A stretch of 64,000 nucleotides of DNA from Klebsormidium nitens (GCA_000708835.1 DF236979.1:124001-188000); one strand, 5' to 3'. Shown: positions 46,820-60,400, counted from the stretch's first letter. The notes: a model not told the origin generated them from the letters alone. Numbers and translations are program-made.

Positions 46820-49800
46820 ATGGCCATCGAAGTCAGCCATTTGTCGCCCAGCCCCCTAGCCCCCAGCCCAAGCTGGGGCTTCCTTTCTCCTGCCTTTGGC
46901 CCCAGAATGGACCTCATTGGGCGCTCAAAATCGCGAGGGGGCGGCGGCGGCGAGGAACCCGCCCAGGGTTTTGCTAACCTCCTCCACTTTGGCACTAACC
47001 CGGCAACGACAGGCGGGCAACTGCAGGTGGAGTTTCCGGGGCTAAGCGGGCCGCTGAGCAACCCAGTTCTGGCGCCTACGGCGCTCATCGAGCAAGCAGA
47101 AGCGACAGACACGCAGGGGGGGCGCCTGGCAAAGGGTGGGAGTTCGGGGAGCGACGACGCAGCCAATCAGAGGCTGCCACCTGGTGGTCGCAAGGCGCGC
47201 GTCGGGTTGCCACGTCAGCACGACAAAGCCGGGCCCGAACTGAGCCCTGACCTGCGTGGTTTGCAAAACCTGCCCGGCTTACAAAACCTGCCTGGATTGG
47301 GCCCCCCTAACCAGTATGGCGATTTCAGCCTGGGCGGGATGACATCAGCGGTTGCGGCCCTTCTGAGGGGTTCGCCAGATTTCATGGTTGAGGGGGGGTT
47401 GGGGCAGGGGCTGGCTGGAGGGGGGACTGGCGGGACTGTAACACCGAACTGGCCAGTCTGGGGTGAGAATCCAGAGGAGGACGGGATTGGTCCCGTCTGG
47501 TCGGAGTTGCTCGTGCCACCACCCGCGGGAGAAGGAGAAAATGCAGACGGGACGGGTGGATCGCATCAGGTGTGCAATCTCGATACCTGACCGCTTTGTT
47601 GTTGATAAGCAGACCAAGCTCGTGCGTTTTGGCACTGATCCTGAGGTCCGTTCTGATCCAGAGTGTCGGCCTTCTCTTTTGTTGCGGAGCAAGGAGAGGG
47701 TAAATGGTTGCACCGAAGCTGGGGGCAACTTTCTTGCAAATGTGCTGTCATGTCATACTCGGTATTTGGGATCGCCCTTGGGAGCAACACGCAGGCGCTA
47801 GGATGCAGCGTGGAATTGTGGATTGATCAGGTTGTGATTGATTTAAGGAGCGCCAGCGCACCTTAGATATGCTGGGTAATCTGGTGAAAGTTTTGGCAGA
47901 TTGGCACTAGTCGTCGACTTTCTGCAATCGCAGGACTGCCATTGTAAGTTTACCTGTGCATGTTCTTTTCCTTCGAATCCAGGTTTCATCGTTTCATTCT
48001 GGGGCGGCGACTCGTGCATTGTGAACCCCTTTTGTGACCACAAGGGTCCAAGCGTCCTGCATGGGAATGAAGCGCGCATTCTGGGATCAAAATGGAGAAG
48101 TCCTGATTGAGTGAGTTCCTGACTGATTGTCTGGAATATGTGCAGAGACAAGGAGGCACTGTTGCTTCGTTGTTGGGGGGAGGACGAGAACTGAATCTTG
48201 GCAGCCTCAGCAGGTTTCAGTTGGAAAACAAGCCCTCACAGTCATCGGTAAGTGCTTGGATTTGCCCATCCAAAAAGCTCCTGGATCTGTTTGGCAATGC
48301 TCGAGTTTCGTGTATCATTGTGTTTCTTCCTCTACAATTGTTGCTTATTGGTTTACGCGTGAAACTTCTATGGTGTTTGTGGCCAGTGAGGCCTGTGAAT
48401 GTATTGAGTTTCAAGCTCAGGACATCGTTGACAGCAGCATTTGCAAATGGCAACACATTGAGCCTCGAAGTGCAGATTTGAGACCACAAAATCGCCAGGT
48501 AGGAGGCTCGGATCTAGTTTGTGATGTCTCAAATTGCTGTGGCTCACTCTTATCAAGAGACCGGCCTTTCGATCAGAGGAGCAGACCTTGCGCTCCTTGA
48601 ATCAGGCCCTCAGAAAGGAAGCTTGAAGGGTTCTCGAAATGCAAGGGACGGGCTTTTGAAGCCGGAAATAAACAAAACCTTGACTTGCAAGGCATGCACC
48701 TCTGATTGCAAGGCCGGGGCTTTTTTGTCCTGGAATCTGCAAGGGTCGAAGTGCACGGATCAAGGTGCTCGAAATGCAGGGGAAAACCCTCAAAATGCAT
48801 GGCTTGATTGAAAACATAGGTGCGGGGTGAGCCTAAACTGAGTGTTGAGCGGTTTCTCTGCAAGGATTGTGCTTTTCCTTGGCTTTTGAATGCAAGCAGC
48901 AAGTCTCGAAGTGCAGGGAACAAGCTGCTAAAACGAAGAGGTTGATCTTCGAAATACAATGATGAAGCTTGGATATGCTTTGTCCAAGCATAGTGCTAGA
49001 AGGAAGCCTTCAGAATGCAAGGTTTATGCTAATGAATGGCAAGGGGTGGGGATGAGAAGGGTGTGGTATTTGTCTTCGAAATGCAAGGGGTGAAGAAGAT
49101 GTCACCCTTGATATGCAAGAAACGGAGTTTTAATTGAAAGGAGGCAGTTTTGAATGGTTAGGTGATTCGAAGTGCACTTGTCAGGCTCCCAGACTTGTAT
49201 TCTTGGTGAACTTTTCAGAGTGCACAGGGCAGGCTTTCGAGAAGGATGAATGAAGTCTCAAGATTTGTTGCAACAGGCCATCAGAATGCTTAGCATGAAG
49301 TCTGAGAAGTTTTAGTTGAGTTGTGGAAACTTGATTGGTAAATTGGCGGCCATGCAACTGATAGGTTGCCTGCATTGTATCTTTTTTCATTAATTTTCAT
49401 GCCATTGGACTGCTTCACATCTCTCTTCTTCTTATGTTACATCGAGCTGGTCGTTTCACACAAGATGACCCGTTCATTGTCGGTTTTCTGCTTTACAATC
49501 CTTCTTTGGAGGCCTCGGCTCTGGTCGAAGTACGGTGGCCAGTATGCTGCATCTTCGTCAGTAGTGCTCCATTACAGTTCTGGTTCCTAAAACTGGTCAC
49601 CCAAGCAGTACCCCTGAAAGATGTAGTCACTTTTGGTGTCTTGCGTAGGCTCAGCACTCGCTTTGTTGATTTGTGGTAGACAGATTTTTCAACCTCTTCT
49701 GGAGCAATCTGAAAGTGGTTTGTAATGGGGAATGCCACCCTGCGCTGTAACTGGTGGAGCACGTATTTTCATTCGTAGATTCTCAAGATTCTTGAGGAAG

Positions 49801-52800
49801 ACTTTGTCATTCAGGGCATAGTCTTTCACTTTGCCCGTATCCTGAAGGAGCTTGATCCAACAAGCCCAGGTCTGCAAGAGCTGGACTGTCCAAAGGCATC
49901 TGGAAGGGGCATTGTGTTGCTATAATATCAGTCGGGCTTCAATCGACTCCTCCTCTGCAGAAATCTAGGCCTGACAATGTGGTTTCCATCTCAAGCAAGA
50001 TTGAGGCAAGGTTATCAATGTCACTCCCACTTTCACTTGTTAGACTAGACTCAACTCTAGATTGCGTTACCATGCTTCAGTCCCAAGGTCGGGGCAAGCT
50101 TTCGAAGCCAAGCTTTTTGCCTTGTACAAAGCTTCCAGGAGCCCCTTGTGGCGTGGCAACTAGATCGAAATCAAGTGACTGCAATCCTTCTATCATGTGT
50201 GGAGACTGTTCTGCCTCTCCCTTTTACCCCCTTGGATTGCTTGGGTTCCTTACAGAGTCTCTTTCCCTCTCTTCAATCCGAGGTTCGAAGTTTCGGGATT
50301 GTTGACCAAGCAAGCAATGATGCCTGTACTCTTTCCAGTCCCTTTATCCCTGGGGGGCCTGCTTGAGAATGCTCTTTCTGATTGGGACACTAACTTGTTA
50401 CATTCTCCTCCTCTCAAATCCGACTTTTTGGTAAAATAGATTCTGCTGGCAAGCTGCAGAGAACTTTCTTTCCTTGGACAGATTGTGATGGCCTCGAGAA
50501 GAACCATGACTACAGGGGATTCTGGTCGTTTTGACCGGATCTATGTTACACAACAAGTAGCACTAGCTCACTCGATTCGACATTGCACTCTGCTATTAGC
50601 GACATCCATGTGAAGAGCGAGCAAAAGCTTACCCCCTTAACGCCCCTCACAATGCTTTTCCCCCTTCAACAGTCTGATTCAATGCTCCCTCCTCTTAACA
50701 TCTTTGTACTTAATGCTCCCCCCTTAACATCCGTACTTATTGCTCTTCCCCACTGAACATCCATTTACTTAAAGCTCTACCCCCTTAAACATTCGTACTT
50801 ACTGCGTTCCCCCCCCTTCCGCCGCAGGCCTCGCTCCCCGCCCACTTGCTCATCCCTCAGCGACAGTTCAGGCATGCCCCGGGCGCGCATTTGGTCCAGT
50901 CCCTCCCCCCCACTTCCAGCCCTCTCAAGCCCCCTGGGAAGGAGGAAGACTCTTCAGGGGGGCACCAAAGTCAGGGAGTCCGACACTCCCAGCTCGCGCC
51001 TATGCCAAAGCAACGGCTGAGATGGACCCCCGAGCTGCACGAACGGTTCATAAAGGCAGTGACGCATCTTGGGGGAGGCGACCGTGAGTCTGCAGTCACC
51101 TTTCTCGATTGCAAACGAGCAGACTTGTTGGGAAGAGAGAGCTTTGTCGAGATTTGTTGTCTTCCTATATTTGTGCGGTTGTTTGCTGAGCATTGTCGTG
51201 GTACATAGAGTATGCAACAATTCTAGTCACTTCGATTCTACTTCCTTTCTTTTCGGGTAAAGCCAGAACGGTCAGAGGCCGTGGCATTTGCAAATTTTCT
51301 GACGGCATTCGCCCGTTCATGGCAATTGTAATCAAACCTAGACTCTGGAGCGATATCTCATCTTGGCAAGGTCTCAAGTGCGGTTGTCTCTTGTAACATT
51401 TTCTCACGGGGCTTTCGTAAAATATGGAGCGGACACTCCTTTCAATTCGTCCTTCTCGACGTCCTTTCTTTGAAGAAAAAGCCGTTCTGCTGAATCTGGC
51501 TACAATTCCGATTACCCAAAGAAAAAAACCGGCAGTGAAAGGGCCCGACAGTATCTGGAAACACGAAAAAAGCCAGCTTCGGGCCGATAGGAGGAAGCCT
51601 GACGACCTTTTGGGCCTCGTCTGCTTCAACTTTTGCATGGTCTACAGAATGGATGGCAGGGGCCCCATGAATTTGGTACGATTGATCCAGGCCCATCATC
51701 AGACGGTGATTTCCCTTTGATGCGCCTGGCTGCAGGGCTTACCAGTTCTTTCTGCTATCTGAAAGGGAACAGTTAGCATCAAGGGAAGGAAAATTTCTCG
51801 AAACAGCAACGAATCGGAAGCACAAGCAGACATGCTCCACAAACCCATCCTAACCCCGTTGCTAACCCCACCCAAGTCCTTCATCACTTAAAGCCGAGAT
51901 TAACACAAGGTTCACTTTTATCTGCAGGGGCCACCCCTAAGGGCGTCCTCCGGATGATGGGTGTACAGGGCTTGACAATCTACCATATCAAGAGCCATCT
52001 CCAGGTGCGTTTGATCCCCACCCCCCCTCCTAGTTTCCTCATTACTGCCTCCACTATGGTCGTCCATGGTTCCCACTGTTTACCTGCCCCCAATATCAGC
52101 TTCGTTTCCGTTTTCGCCACTCTCTAGTTTCCTTCTTACTGCCGACGCTATTTACTTCGTTCCTGGTTCCCCCTTTTTGAATTTTCCTTGTTATTGCCCC
52201 CACCTTCAACCTGCTTCCTCTTCCCCCCCCTCTCTAGTCCCCTTATTACTGCCCCCACTGTCAATCTCGTTCTTTGTTCTCCCTCCTTCTAGCTTACGTT
52301 CTTACTGCCTGTACTATCAAGTTCTTTCACTTTTCCATAGCCCCTAAGCCCCTGCTGAATTTTCCATCATTTTCCTCCCCCGCTGGTTTCCCTCGAGAAT
52401 TACCACCTTCTCGATCCATTCAGCATCGTTGATCTCGTCAACTTTTCTTCCGTTCTCCCCCCCTTTCTCTTATTTCCCCGCCTACTCTTCTCGCGTCGTT
52501 TCCCCCCTACTCCGATTCCTTCCCTCCGATGTTTCTTCGAAAGCTCTCTCTCTTTGTTGCCTATATCTGTATGCTCTCCTATCTTCTCACCGATTTTTGT
52601 ATTTGGATGCTGAGCTCAGATGTATCGCCACCTTGTAATGCTACCCGCCATCTAGTCGTGTGCCTTGTGCTCCTGTTGAGTTCAAAAACGCTCCTTGAGT
52701 ACAGCTTTCCTTGTAAGTTGCCGCTGTTTACACATGCGAGCAGAGGGGTTTACTTTGGATGACTTAGCCGTGTCTACTTTTCTTTCTCAGAAGTATCGCT

Positions 52801-55800
52801 TGAACAAGTACGACGGGCCCGAGAGCAGTCACTCGTCGCAGCCAGGACCTCAACACGAAGCAGGTAACGATAACGACATTTTCATGTTCTCCAAACCTTT
52901 CGGAAGAATCTCGCACGTTACATCGGTCGATCCAGCTCTTCCTGGTCTCCTACGATGGCCTTGAGAGCAGACCGAGCACCTCGGTGAGATCGCCGACCGT
53001 TCAACGCGAGCAGTCACTCTTCTCGAAAAAGTGTGTCTCTGGTGAAGGGGTCTCCGAGTTGATTTGAGCATTCAGCGGGCAATTTAACAAGGGAGGGAGT
53101 CGCTTTCGAAACACCGTTGCCAAATGCTTGCCTTACAGAACTGTGCTCCCCCCACATTGTAGCGGAGGCTCCAGAACCGCTTTCATTGCCAGTCTCAAAA
53201 GCGTCGATTCACGAAAGCTCATTTGCTTGGACCCGTTTTCAGGTACTCCGGACTCACACCCCCCCACAGCCGAAGAGTCCTTCAAAGGCCCCCCTAGCCA
53301 GGACAGCCCCCGCGTCAAACCCCCGTCAAAACTCGTCGACTCTGCTAGTACCGAGAACCCCCCTCCCGGAAAACGGCCGTCTAAGGGCAAGCGCAAGGTC
53401 AAAGAAGGGGGCGAGTTGCAGCGCCAGAACAGCGGGAAGAGCTCGGAGCTGAGGAGGCCCCTGCTGACGCGGAAAGGGTCGCTTGACCGGCCGCAGAAGA
53501 ACATGGACGTCATGCAGACGTCATCGCTGAACCTGGCGCACCAAGCGAGCGCGCTCAAGCAGTGAGTCCCGTTCCGTTCTCCTGCTTTCCCTCTTCCGCC
53601 CTTCCGTTTCCCCGTGTGCGACTTCGTTCTGCCGCCCTCCTTTCCGTTCGCCCGTCTCCTTGTTGAATCTGCCTCGTGCCATCTCACACTCTCTTTTCCC
53701 ATACGTCCGTTCCCCTCTGTGCGTTCCTCCACTTTCCATCCTTGCCCTCTCGTGAATCTGCCCTCCTCGCGCGGTTCTTTCGCTTGCCATTTTGTGCTTC
53801 TGCTTTCCCTTCTCTCTCTTTCCTGTGTCTCGCTCGTCCCCTTTCTTGTCTCCATTCCACCACCTTACGCTGCGCTGTTTACTTCTCGCCCCCTGCTGTT
53901 TGCTTTCCTGGTCCCGTTTCCTGCTTCGTTCCCTTCTCTCCTTCTCTTCGTGTACGTCCGGAGACGTACCTGGCCGATCCGCGGTTAAAATCCGAGTGTC
54001 GAGAGGCTTGTCGGCCTCGGTGCGCCGCGTCACGCCAAGTCTCGGGCTGACGTCATCATGTGTACATCAGACAAGGAAGTTCCGAATTTTGAGCTCCGGG
54101 ACATGGGTGTGTTATTTCGGTCACAAAACACAAGACAGACCGCCTGGCCGGAGCATGTCGATGGGCGGCCAACGGCCCACCCCTCCACTCATCAAGGGCC
54201 ACTGGTGATCGATGACGTCACGTCTGACTGCTGACGTCACCTCGTGCAGGGTCCAAGACGCGCAGATGTCGGATGCGCTGCAGATGCAGATGGAGGTCCA
54301 GAAGAAACTGCACGAGCAACTCGAGGTGAGGCCTGGTGCTCTGTTTTGCGAGGTGATTCTTGTTGGGTTTGTTTCTCGTCGTCCAGAGAGGAAAAGCGTT
54401 GGGGGCTGCTCGAGTCGCTCACAGGTTGCAGAGGGCTCCTTATTTTGAACATTGTCGACGGGATCGGGTTTTGGAAAGCGATAGAAGATCTGGGCTCCCT
54501 TTCTTTCTTGGAGGTTTTGAAGTCGTGAAAAGGTTTCGAGACAGCGAGCATGTTCTGACCCAACTTTGCCCAAAGCTCCATGGAGGTTGCTTGATCGGAG
54601 TTTGCAAATGTCCTTTCGTGCTTTACTAGAATCTAAAGGGCACCGTTCGATTAGGGCGCTTGTGTCATGAGATTCGGTCAATGGACGCCTGCAAGAGACG
54701 TCCGAGTGTACGATTTGATCGTCCTCAGGACTGCTGACAAGCGAAGACACCGGCAGAAATCGGATCCTAAGCACCCCTCCAGCCGTTCCGTCGTGCCATA
54801 ACACCGCAGACCGTCCGTTAGGCTGGCCTCCAACTCGTCTTGCTTTACGATCAGAGTCCTGTCCAATCTTGCCAGTCCCTGACTCCTCCCCCCTCCCGTC
54901 TCAGATCCAACGTCAGCTCCAATTGCGCATCGAGGCCCAAAGCAAGTACCTCCAATGCATTCTGGAGGCGCAGCAGAAGGCGTCGCTCATGCTCCAACAA
55001 CAACAGGCCGCCGGGGGGGACTTTTCTGGGGCGCGAGAGGGGCAGCCCTTGCCCCCCATTTCGGCGGCGGGCGCGTTCTCGCTAGCGCTGGAAGGCCGAG
55101 CCTCAGCATCTCTCAAGCCCTTTTCGCTCCCCGACATGGATCTGCAAGCGCCCATGCTGGGCGAGGGGGGTCAGGGTTTCGCTGACGTCAGCAGTTCGGA
55201 GCGGGGGTTCGTGCCGTACGAGGTGGGGGGGGCGGAGCTGCCGCCGAGGAAGCGGAGGAGCAAGGAACTAGAGGCGACGCACTTGCCCCTGGAAGAACCG
55301 TTGCCGCTGCAGCCGTTTAGCGAAGCTGTGGCGCGGATATTGGAGCACGGACCGCAGGGGGCCGAGCTACGGCAGTGGTCCGAGAGAGTTGCCGCGCAAT
55401 CGACGGGCACGACTTCCAGCCTTAGCAGGACTGGGCTCGAAACAGAGGGGCTAGCGAATCTCGAACCGATTGCGAACGCGTGGGAGGTGGGCGGTAACGG
55501 TCTCGGCGACAGCGGCGCGGCCGCGGCCCTCGATCTAGCGGACGAGCACGCCAAGGAGTTTGGGAAGGTGGAAGGCGACCCGTGGCCTGCGCCGTTTGCG
55601 CAAAACGACGTGGACCCGGCTTCGCAACTGGATCGTCAAAATGCGAGGGGCTTTCAGACGGGGGGCCTCTCGGGGGGTGAAGCTGGCACGCGGGGCGGGG
55701 GGCGTGGCAATCACGTGGCACCCAATTCGTACAGTTCCATGATGCCCAGCGAGTTGATCGAGTTGAATGTGCCCCCGCAAGAGTCAGAAGTTGCTTGGAC

Positions 55801-55924
55801 TCCAGAGAACAGCATCATAGAGGATGGGCTGGGGGGCCTAGAGAGCGACCCGACCTTTGGACACAGGGATAACGAGAAAGACGGGCCGGACGACGGGGGC
55901 GATACGCAAAGGCCCACTACGTGA
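46820..55924 (+). CDS. MYB-CC (GARP, PHR1/PHL-like) transcription factor
   Basis: Seven exons: 46820-47569, 50828-51083, 51928-52004, 52791-52863, 53243-53561, 54250-54325, 54905-55924, giving 856 residues. The MYB domain spans about 311-368: KQRLRWTPELHERFIKAVTH, LGGGDRATPKGVLRMMGVQG, then LTIYHIKSHLQKYRLNKY, with the SHLQKYR signature. The coiled-coil domain is near 495-545: ALQMQMEVQKKLHEQLE, IQRQLQLRIEAQSKYLQ. This pair defines MYB-CC factors, which in PHR1 bind GNATATNC sites in phosphate-starvation genes and are held off by SPX proteins bound to inositol pyrophosphate. The protein is about twice the length of PHR1, through a 310-residue N-terminus with an LQNLPGLQNLPGL repeat and a 310-residue C-terminal tail after the coiled coil. 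No further domain was seen in either. Start is the first ATG of exon 1; a PHR1 role is inferred. Confidence 0.94.
48460..49290. repeat. Degenerate short-repeat array (TCGAAATGCAAGG-type) in intron 1 of the MYB-CC gene
   Basis: About fifteen variants of TCGAAATGCAAGGG or TCGAAGTGCAGGG occur at irregular 25-60 bp spacing, for example at 48633, 48746, 48769, 48904, 49012, 49075 and 49168. Spacers also contain related TTGCAAGG pieces. It reads as an old, scrambled minisatellite. No frame is conserved across units. Confidence 0.7.
50651..50827. repeat. Six-copy ~30-bp pyrimidine-rich tandem repeat that contains the exon 2 acceptor
   Basis: Units start near 50651, 50681, 50712, 50739, 50771 and 50801 with AATGCTCCCCCCTTAACAT-like sequence followed by CCGTACTT. 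The last unit runs into CCCCCCCCTTCCGCCGCAG, so the polypyrimidine tract and acceptor of MYB-CC exon 2 are themselves part of the repeat. Confidence 0.85.
52024..52330. repeat. ~55-bp pyrimidine-rich tandem repeat just after the exon 3 donor of the MYB-CC gene
   Basis: CTAGTTTCCTTCTTACTGCC-like units occur near 52030, 52124, 52179, 52234 and 52289; the last four are spaced at 55 bp. The array begins about 20 bases after the GT at 52005. The remainder of the intron is also strongly C/T-biased on this strand. Confidence 0.75.
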
Positions 55925-57489
55925 TCACCGTTCGTTCGGACATACAGATTGCGGGAGGTTCGGCGGAACCAACGCGCTTAGTGCACCTATGGTCCTAAGA
56001 TCGAGCTTAGCATAGGTTATTTATGAGCCTAGTTGCTCCGGCGCAATGCACGCATGTAAACTTTGTTGAGCTTAGGTGCTTGGTCAACTGCATTTTTTGA
56101 GTTTCTTTGGTCCAGATGGCTTTCTGTGGAAGTGCTCCAAAGTTTGGAAGTGGCCCAAGTTTGGCTGCTGAAGTTTCCCTACGTTATAGACGGTTTGATC
56201 TGGATGCTTGATAAAGCAACTTGTTCAGGCGAGAGAGTAGATTGAAGTAGTACATCAATTGACAATAGATTCCGCTTTAATTTGCCTAGTAGCACTTGCT
56301 CGTAGGCTACGAAAAGCTCTTAGTACCTGAAAGGCCTATGATATAAAGATTTACCACTGTCAGTTGTGGACTTAAGAAAAGGCTATACGTAATCCTTACT
56401 ACATATTGGAAGCTAGAGGTGACTGTAAAGCTCGATAAATTTTGCGAGAGTTCATGCAAAAGGTACTGGTCGCGTGTCCTGACTTTAGATCCTGCAACAA
56501 CTTGAGACCGACTATCAAAGTGAGGTTCAACTGGACTCGTTGCATGCGTCACTTGTGATTAATTGTGCAACAATTATGATGTCTTAAGTAATTGCATCAG
56601 TGCTAGTAACATATGTATTGAATCAATCTTCGCTCTTGAGTTACTCTGCCAGTGCCAGCCGCGCACGCATGATCCTCGGACTCCAAAAAGGACTAAAATG
56701 TATCACCGATCTGGCCCCGGTAATTTAAGGTGAAAATTCACTGCACCTAGGCATGCAGTCCTAGGCCCGCCGAGCTGCACTAATGGCACCCGACTGATGG
56801 CCTGCATGCATTAGCTTTCAAGTGCATATGGGCGTCATAACAGCTGTCCGACCCGGCGCGTTGAGTGACTGCAATTAGAAGAATGCACCCACTTCAATGA
56901 TCATGCAGATACCATATATGCACGTCGATCGTATCGATCATACAAAAGACGAGGCGGCTTATACAAATCTAAAGGCTTACAGCACGCTACTGCACCCAGC
57001 ATGTACGTACGTATGCACGTACAAGTTACTGGTACGAAGCTTGCGAAACTTCATTGCTTAAACCAGGTGTAGTTTATCGTGGTCGACTGGGCTCAGTGAT
57101 TCACGATATTCTGAAGCAACATGCGTGATCAAACGTGGTCCTTTAAGTCAAGCAGATGACTAGCAGCGTATGATCTACATCATTTGAATGACCAAAAGCA
57201 TTGATCTTTACCTTTAGCACGCTACAAGGAGCAACTTCTGGAAGTACCAACGGTCTCCTTTTTTATCCTAGTACGTGGACGTTATAGTACCGTGACCGAG
57301 AAGTCTAAGCGGGAGTCTTCTTAGCTAGCCCAACTCTTCGCATCTCCGCAGAGAGCCTGAGGTTGACTTCCTTGCGAAGCGGTTCCGCACGCAACTAAAT
57401 ATTTAACCTGTCCTACTGAAACGTCGACTGTCATACGTTGGCTTGATTACAAGCCGTGCGATTGAAGTGGCAGTTGAGGCCCTGGGTTT
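55925..57489. other. Spacer between the convergent MYB-CC and SPX-RING genes
   Basis: A 1.56-kb A+T-richer spacer containing both 3' ends, with GTACGTACGTATGCACGTAC near 57002-57021 and several TGCATGCA palindromes. No gene or RNA is supported. Confidence 0.6.
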
Positions 57490-60400
57490 CTAGTGTGCTG
57501 CAATGGCGGACTCGGCATCTTTGCGTTCCTGCCATTCCTTAGGGAATCTGCACAGAATCGACAAGCATAACTCAGCGCGGGAGCCACGTGGACAACCACT
57601 CGCTGCCAACTTTCGTAAGACTCTTTTCAGAGAATGCAGATTAGTAGCCTGCAACAATCTTGACGCAAATGGAGGCGATGCCCTCTGATATTGACTCTAA
57701 TCGACCTAAGAAAGGAGTTCAGAGTCGCGTAATCGACACGAAACGGGAGGAACGGAACGGAACGGAACGGAACGCCGCACCTCTGCTTCACCAGCGCCCC
57801 GACCTCCGCTAGCGGGATGGCATCGTTGAAGACGGCGGCCTGCGACAACGGGCAGTGCAGCGTGACGTCAAACAGGATGAGCATGACGTCAGACATCTTA
57901 CTGCTCTCAGGCGGAGGATTTGAGTGCACGTTCTATAGGAAATCATGCGGAGCCACCAGCCGCACCGTCGCCACTGTCAAGCTGCGAACTTGAGAGGGAC
58001 TGACGCAGCCCCTCTCTAAATTGCGGCTGTCATTCGTTTCGAAGGTGCGCCAATGAGAAAGTTCTCGCTTCATCTGCCAGCAAAGATTGGTGTGCTTTCA
58101 ACGAACTATGAGGCCCTTCGTACACCGAACGAGATGAAAGGGTGGTTTACGTAAGCTCGATTTGGTTCGGAGCATTCTATGTCATTGGATATCCTTGTGG
58201 ATCTCGCACGTAGCGACGACAGAACAACGGCAGATGAAGAGAACTAGGGAGGGCAGTCGGGTAGCCACCTTCTTGGAAGGACTCATCGCAACAATGCCAG
58301 AATATTCGAAAGGAGCAGCGAAGAGGGAGAAACGAAGAGGTATTGCTGTTCGCACGAGCTCTTTGTTCCTCAACAAGAGTGCGCGAACTTGAGCCACGGA
58401 TCGCCGGAAGCAGCCAACGGAAGGGCTCAGCTCTGCGCAGAAAACTTCCAAATCGAGAAGTTTGAGGAAGGTACTAGTAGGAAAGAAGACGTGTTCCAGC
58501 ATAAGACGTCCCTCCTTATCGGAACGGCAAAAGAAGGAAGACACGAGTAGATTTGATGTATCAGGGTTCACCTGTCGGCACATGGGGCATCGTCGGATTG
58601 GCTGCGCGTTTTCTAAAGCCTTCGGTTTGTTGGGGTCGACGCGGGCGGCCATGCATGCGCAGGAGCGGCAAAACACGTGGCCGCACTTGAGGCCGACCGG
58701 ATCGAACAGCACGTCCTGAAAGCACGGACATTGACTGATCGAGCGGCAAAACTTTTAATCTGAGTATAATTCACAGAGGAGATTTACCATGTCACACAAG
58801 GGGGCATCACAAGCGAGGGAAAGAAACGTCTTGGAAAAAGAAGGCCAGCAGTACTACAGCGGAACCAGACTACGAGAAATAGAACGGACTATCAAGAGCG
58901 GGCTATGACTGATTAATCTAGGTATTCGCAAAGGCCGGGTTATGTTGCTCTGATGCATCACTGTCGAAGATCTCGAAGCAAGTTTCTCAGAACGTCAACA
59001 GGACCAGGCAAGGTTGCTAAGGTTTGGAGTTTATCCATGAAGTTTATCCATGGTGTCAACGAAACTATGAAGAGGTGTCAACGAAACGATGATTTCCTCT
59101 GATCTCTTGCAACACAACCATTTGGCTACACCGGTTGTGTATCCCGCTGACCCCCCAATCCACTCACCAAACACAGCGCGCAGTTCAGTTCCAGGGGGTA
59201 CGGCCCAGGCAAAGTCTCCTCTCCAACCACCCCCCCGGCGCAGAGCACCCCCTGCCGCGCGAATGACGAGCATCGCTTGCTGAGCTCATGTGCAATCTTT
59301 TCGTCCTGGGGGCTTTGTATATTCAGGCTTGAGTGCAGCGCTTCGAGCTCGTGGAGAAGCGCACGGTCGACCAAAAAGCTGTTGCCCTTCTCTTTGCGCA
59401 TAACGCGTTGCATGTACTCGCGACCCGCACCTGGAGGAAGGGAACAGTGGAGATCAAGTTGAATGTGTGAGGCCTACGGAGTGAATGCACGTCTACGCCC
59501 GGAGCTTTGCGTATGAGAACCATCCTTTTGCCAGTCCTTGCCTGTTTCTATCAATGTATGTGGCAAGTATAACACTGCTGATCAAGAATGTGGCTATGGC
59601 TCTGACCGGTTCGTTGTGGTTACAGGCTGACGGAACTTTTAGTGGTACGACAAAAATCTGTACAGAATTTGGATTTACAGTCTGAAATTGAGGCTTGCTG
59701 CAAGAAAGGGGCCTCCCAGAGGGCTCCAAGATGTCCAGGGCTCCTAAGGTGTTCAGGAAAGATGACAGCAGCCATAACTGGAGGTCCCCCTATCGGGCAT
59801 TGCTTTGACGTGCTAGGCGATACAATCCTGTATCAGTGCCTTTCGTGGACGTTGCCAGATCTTTGTTTTAGCAGAAGGTCTCGCGGAAAAGTAGAACCTC
59901 TTGGTGATTGAAGGGCCACCAAACCCACAATCTCAACACCTTTCAAAGGAAACGCCTGAACGTATGGGGCATGTACTTCAAAATCTTAGAATGCATTATG
60001 CAGACAACTGAGGTGACAAGAAAGGGCACAGTGTAGGAAAAGAATGAGAGCATTGAAACTACACTACGGGGCAAGAAGAGTCCTTGATGTACTGAAAAGC
60101 AACAAGCAACAAATCAGCAAGAACAACTCAGTAAGAACACAAGAAGCAGCCAGAACCAAAAAACTGCTAGAAAGAGCAACCTGCACTCTTCTCAGTCGCA
60201 AAAAGACGCTGAGCAGAGTTCTGAGTAGGTACAAGCATCAAAAGAAAGCGTACTCACCTGTTCTGTGGACCTTATCGTACTTCTTGCACACTTTCCTCAC
60301 CGCGAGCGCGTTCACGTGCGCAAAGTCCACGAGCTGGCGCACCTGCTCCGCCAGCTCAGCGTCGGTTTCCACTTGTGGGGGCCGCGGCGCCTTCTTCCAC

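Noticed and set aside
46546-47166. A 206-codon minus-strand frame
   Set aside because: Antisense to the first MYB-CC exon; no similarity or splice partner.
53133-54033. Two overlapping minus-strand frames (240 and 170 codons), rich in Arg, Glu and Lys
   Set aside because: They are the reverse of MYB-CC exon 5 and of the C/T-rich intron after it, which reads as purine-rich codons on the other strand.
54121-54804. A 227-codon minus-strand frame
   Set aside because: Antisense to MYB-CC exon 6 and surrounding intron; no family pattern.
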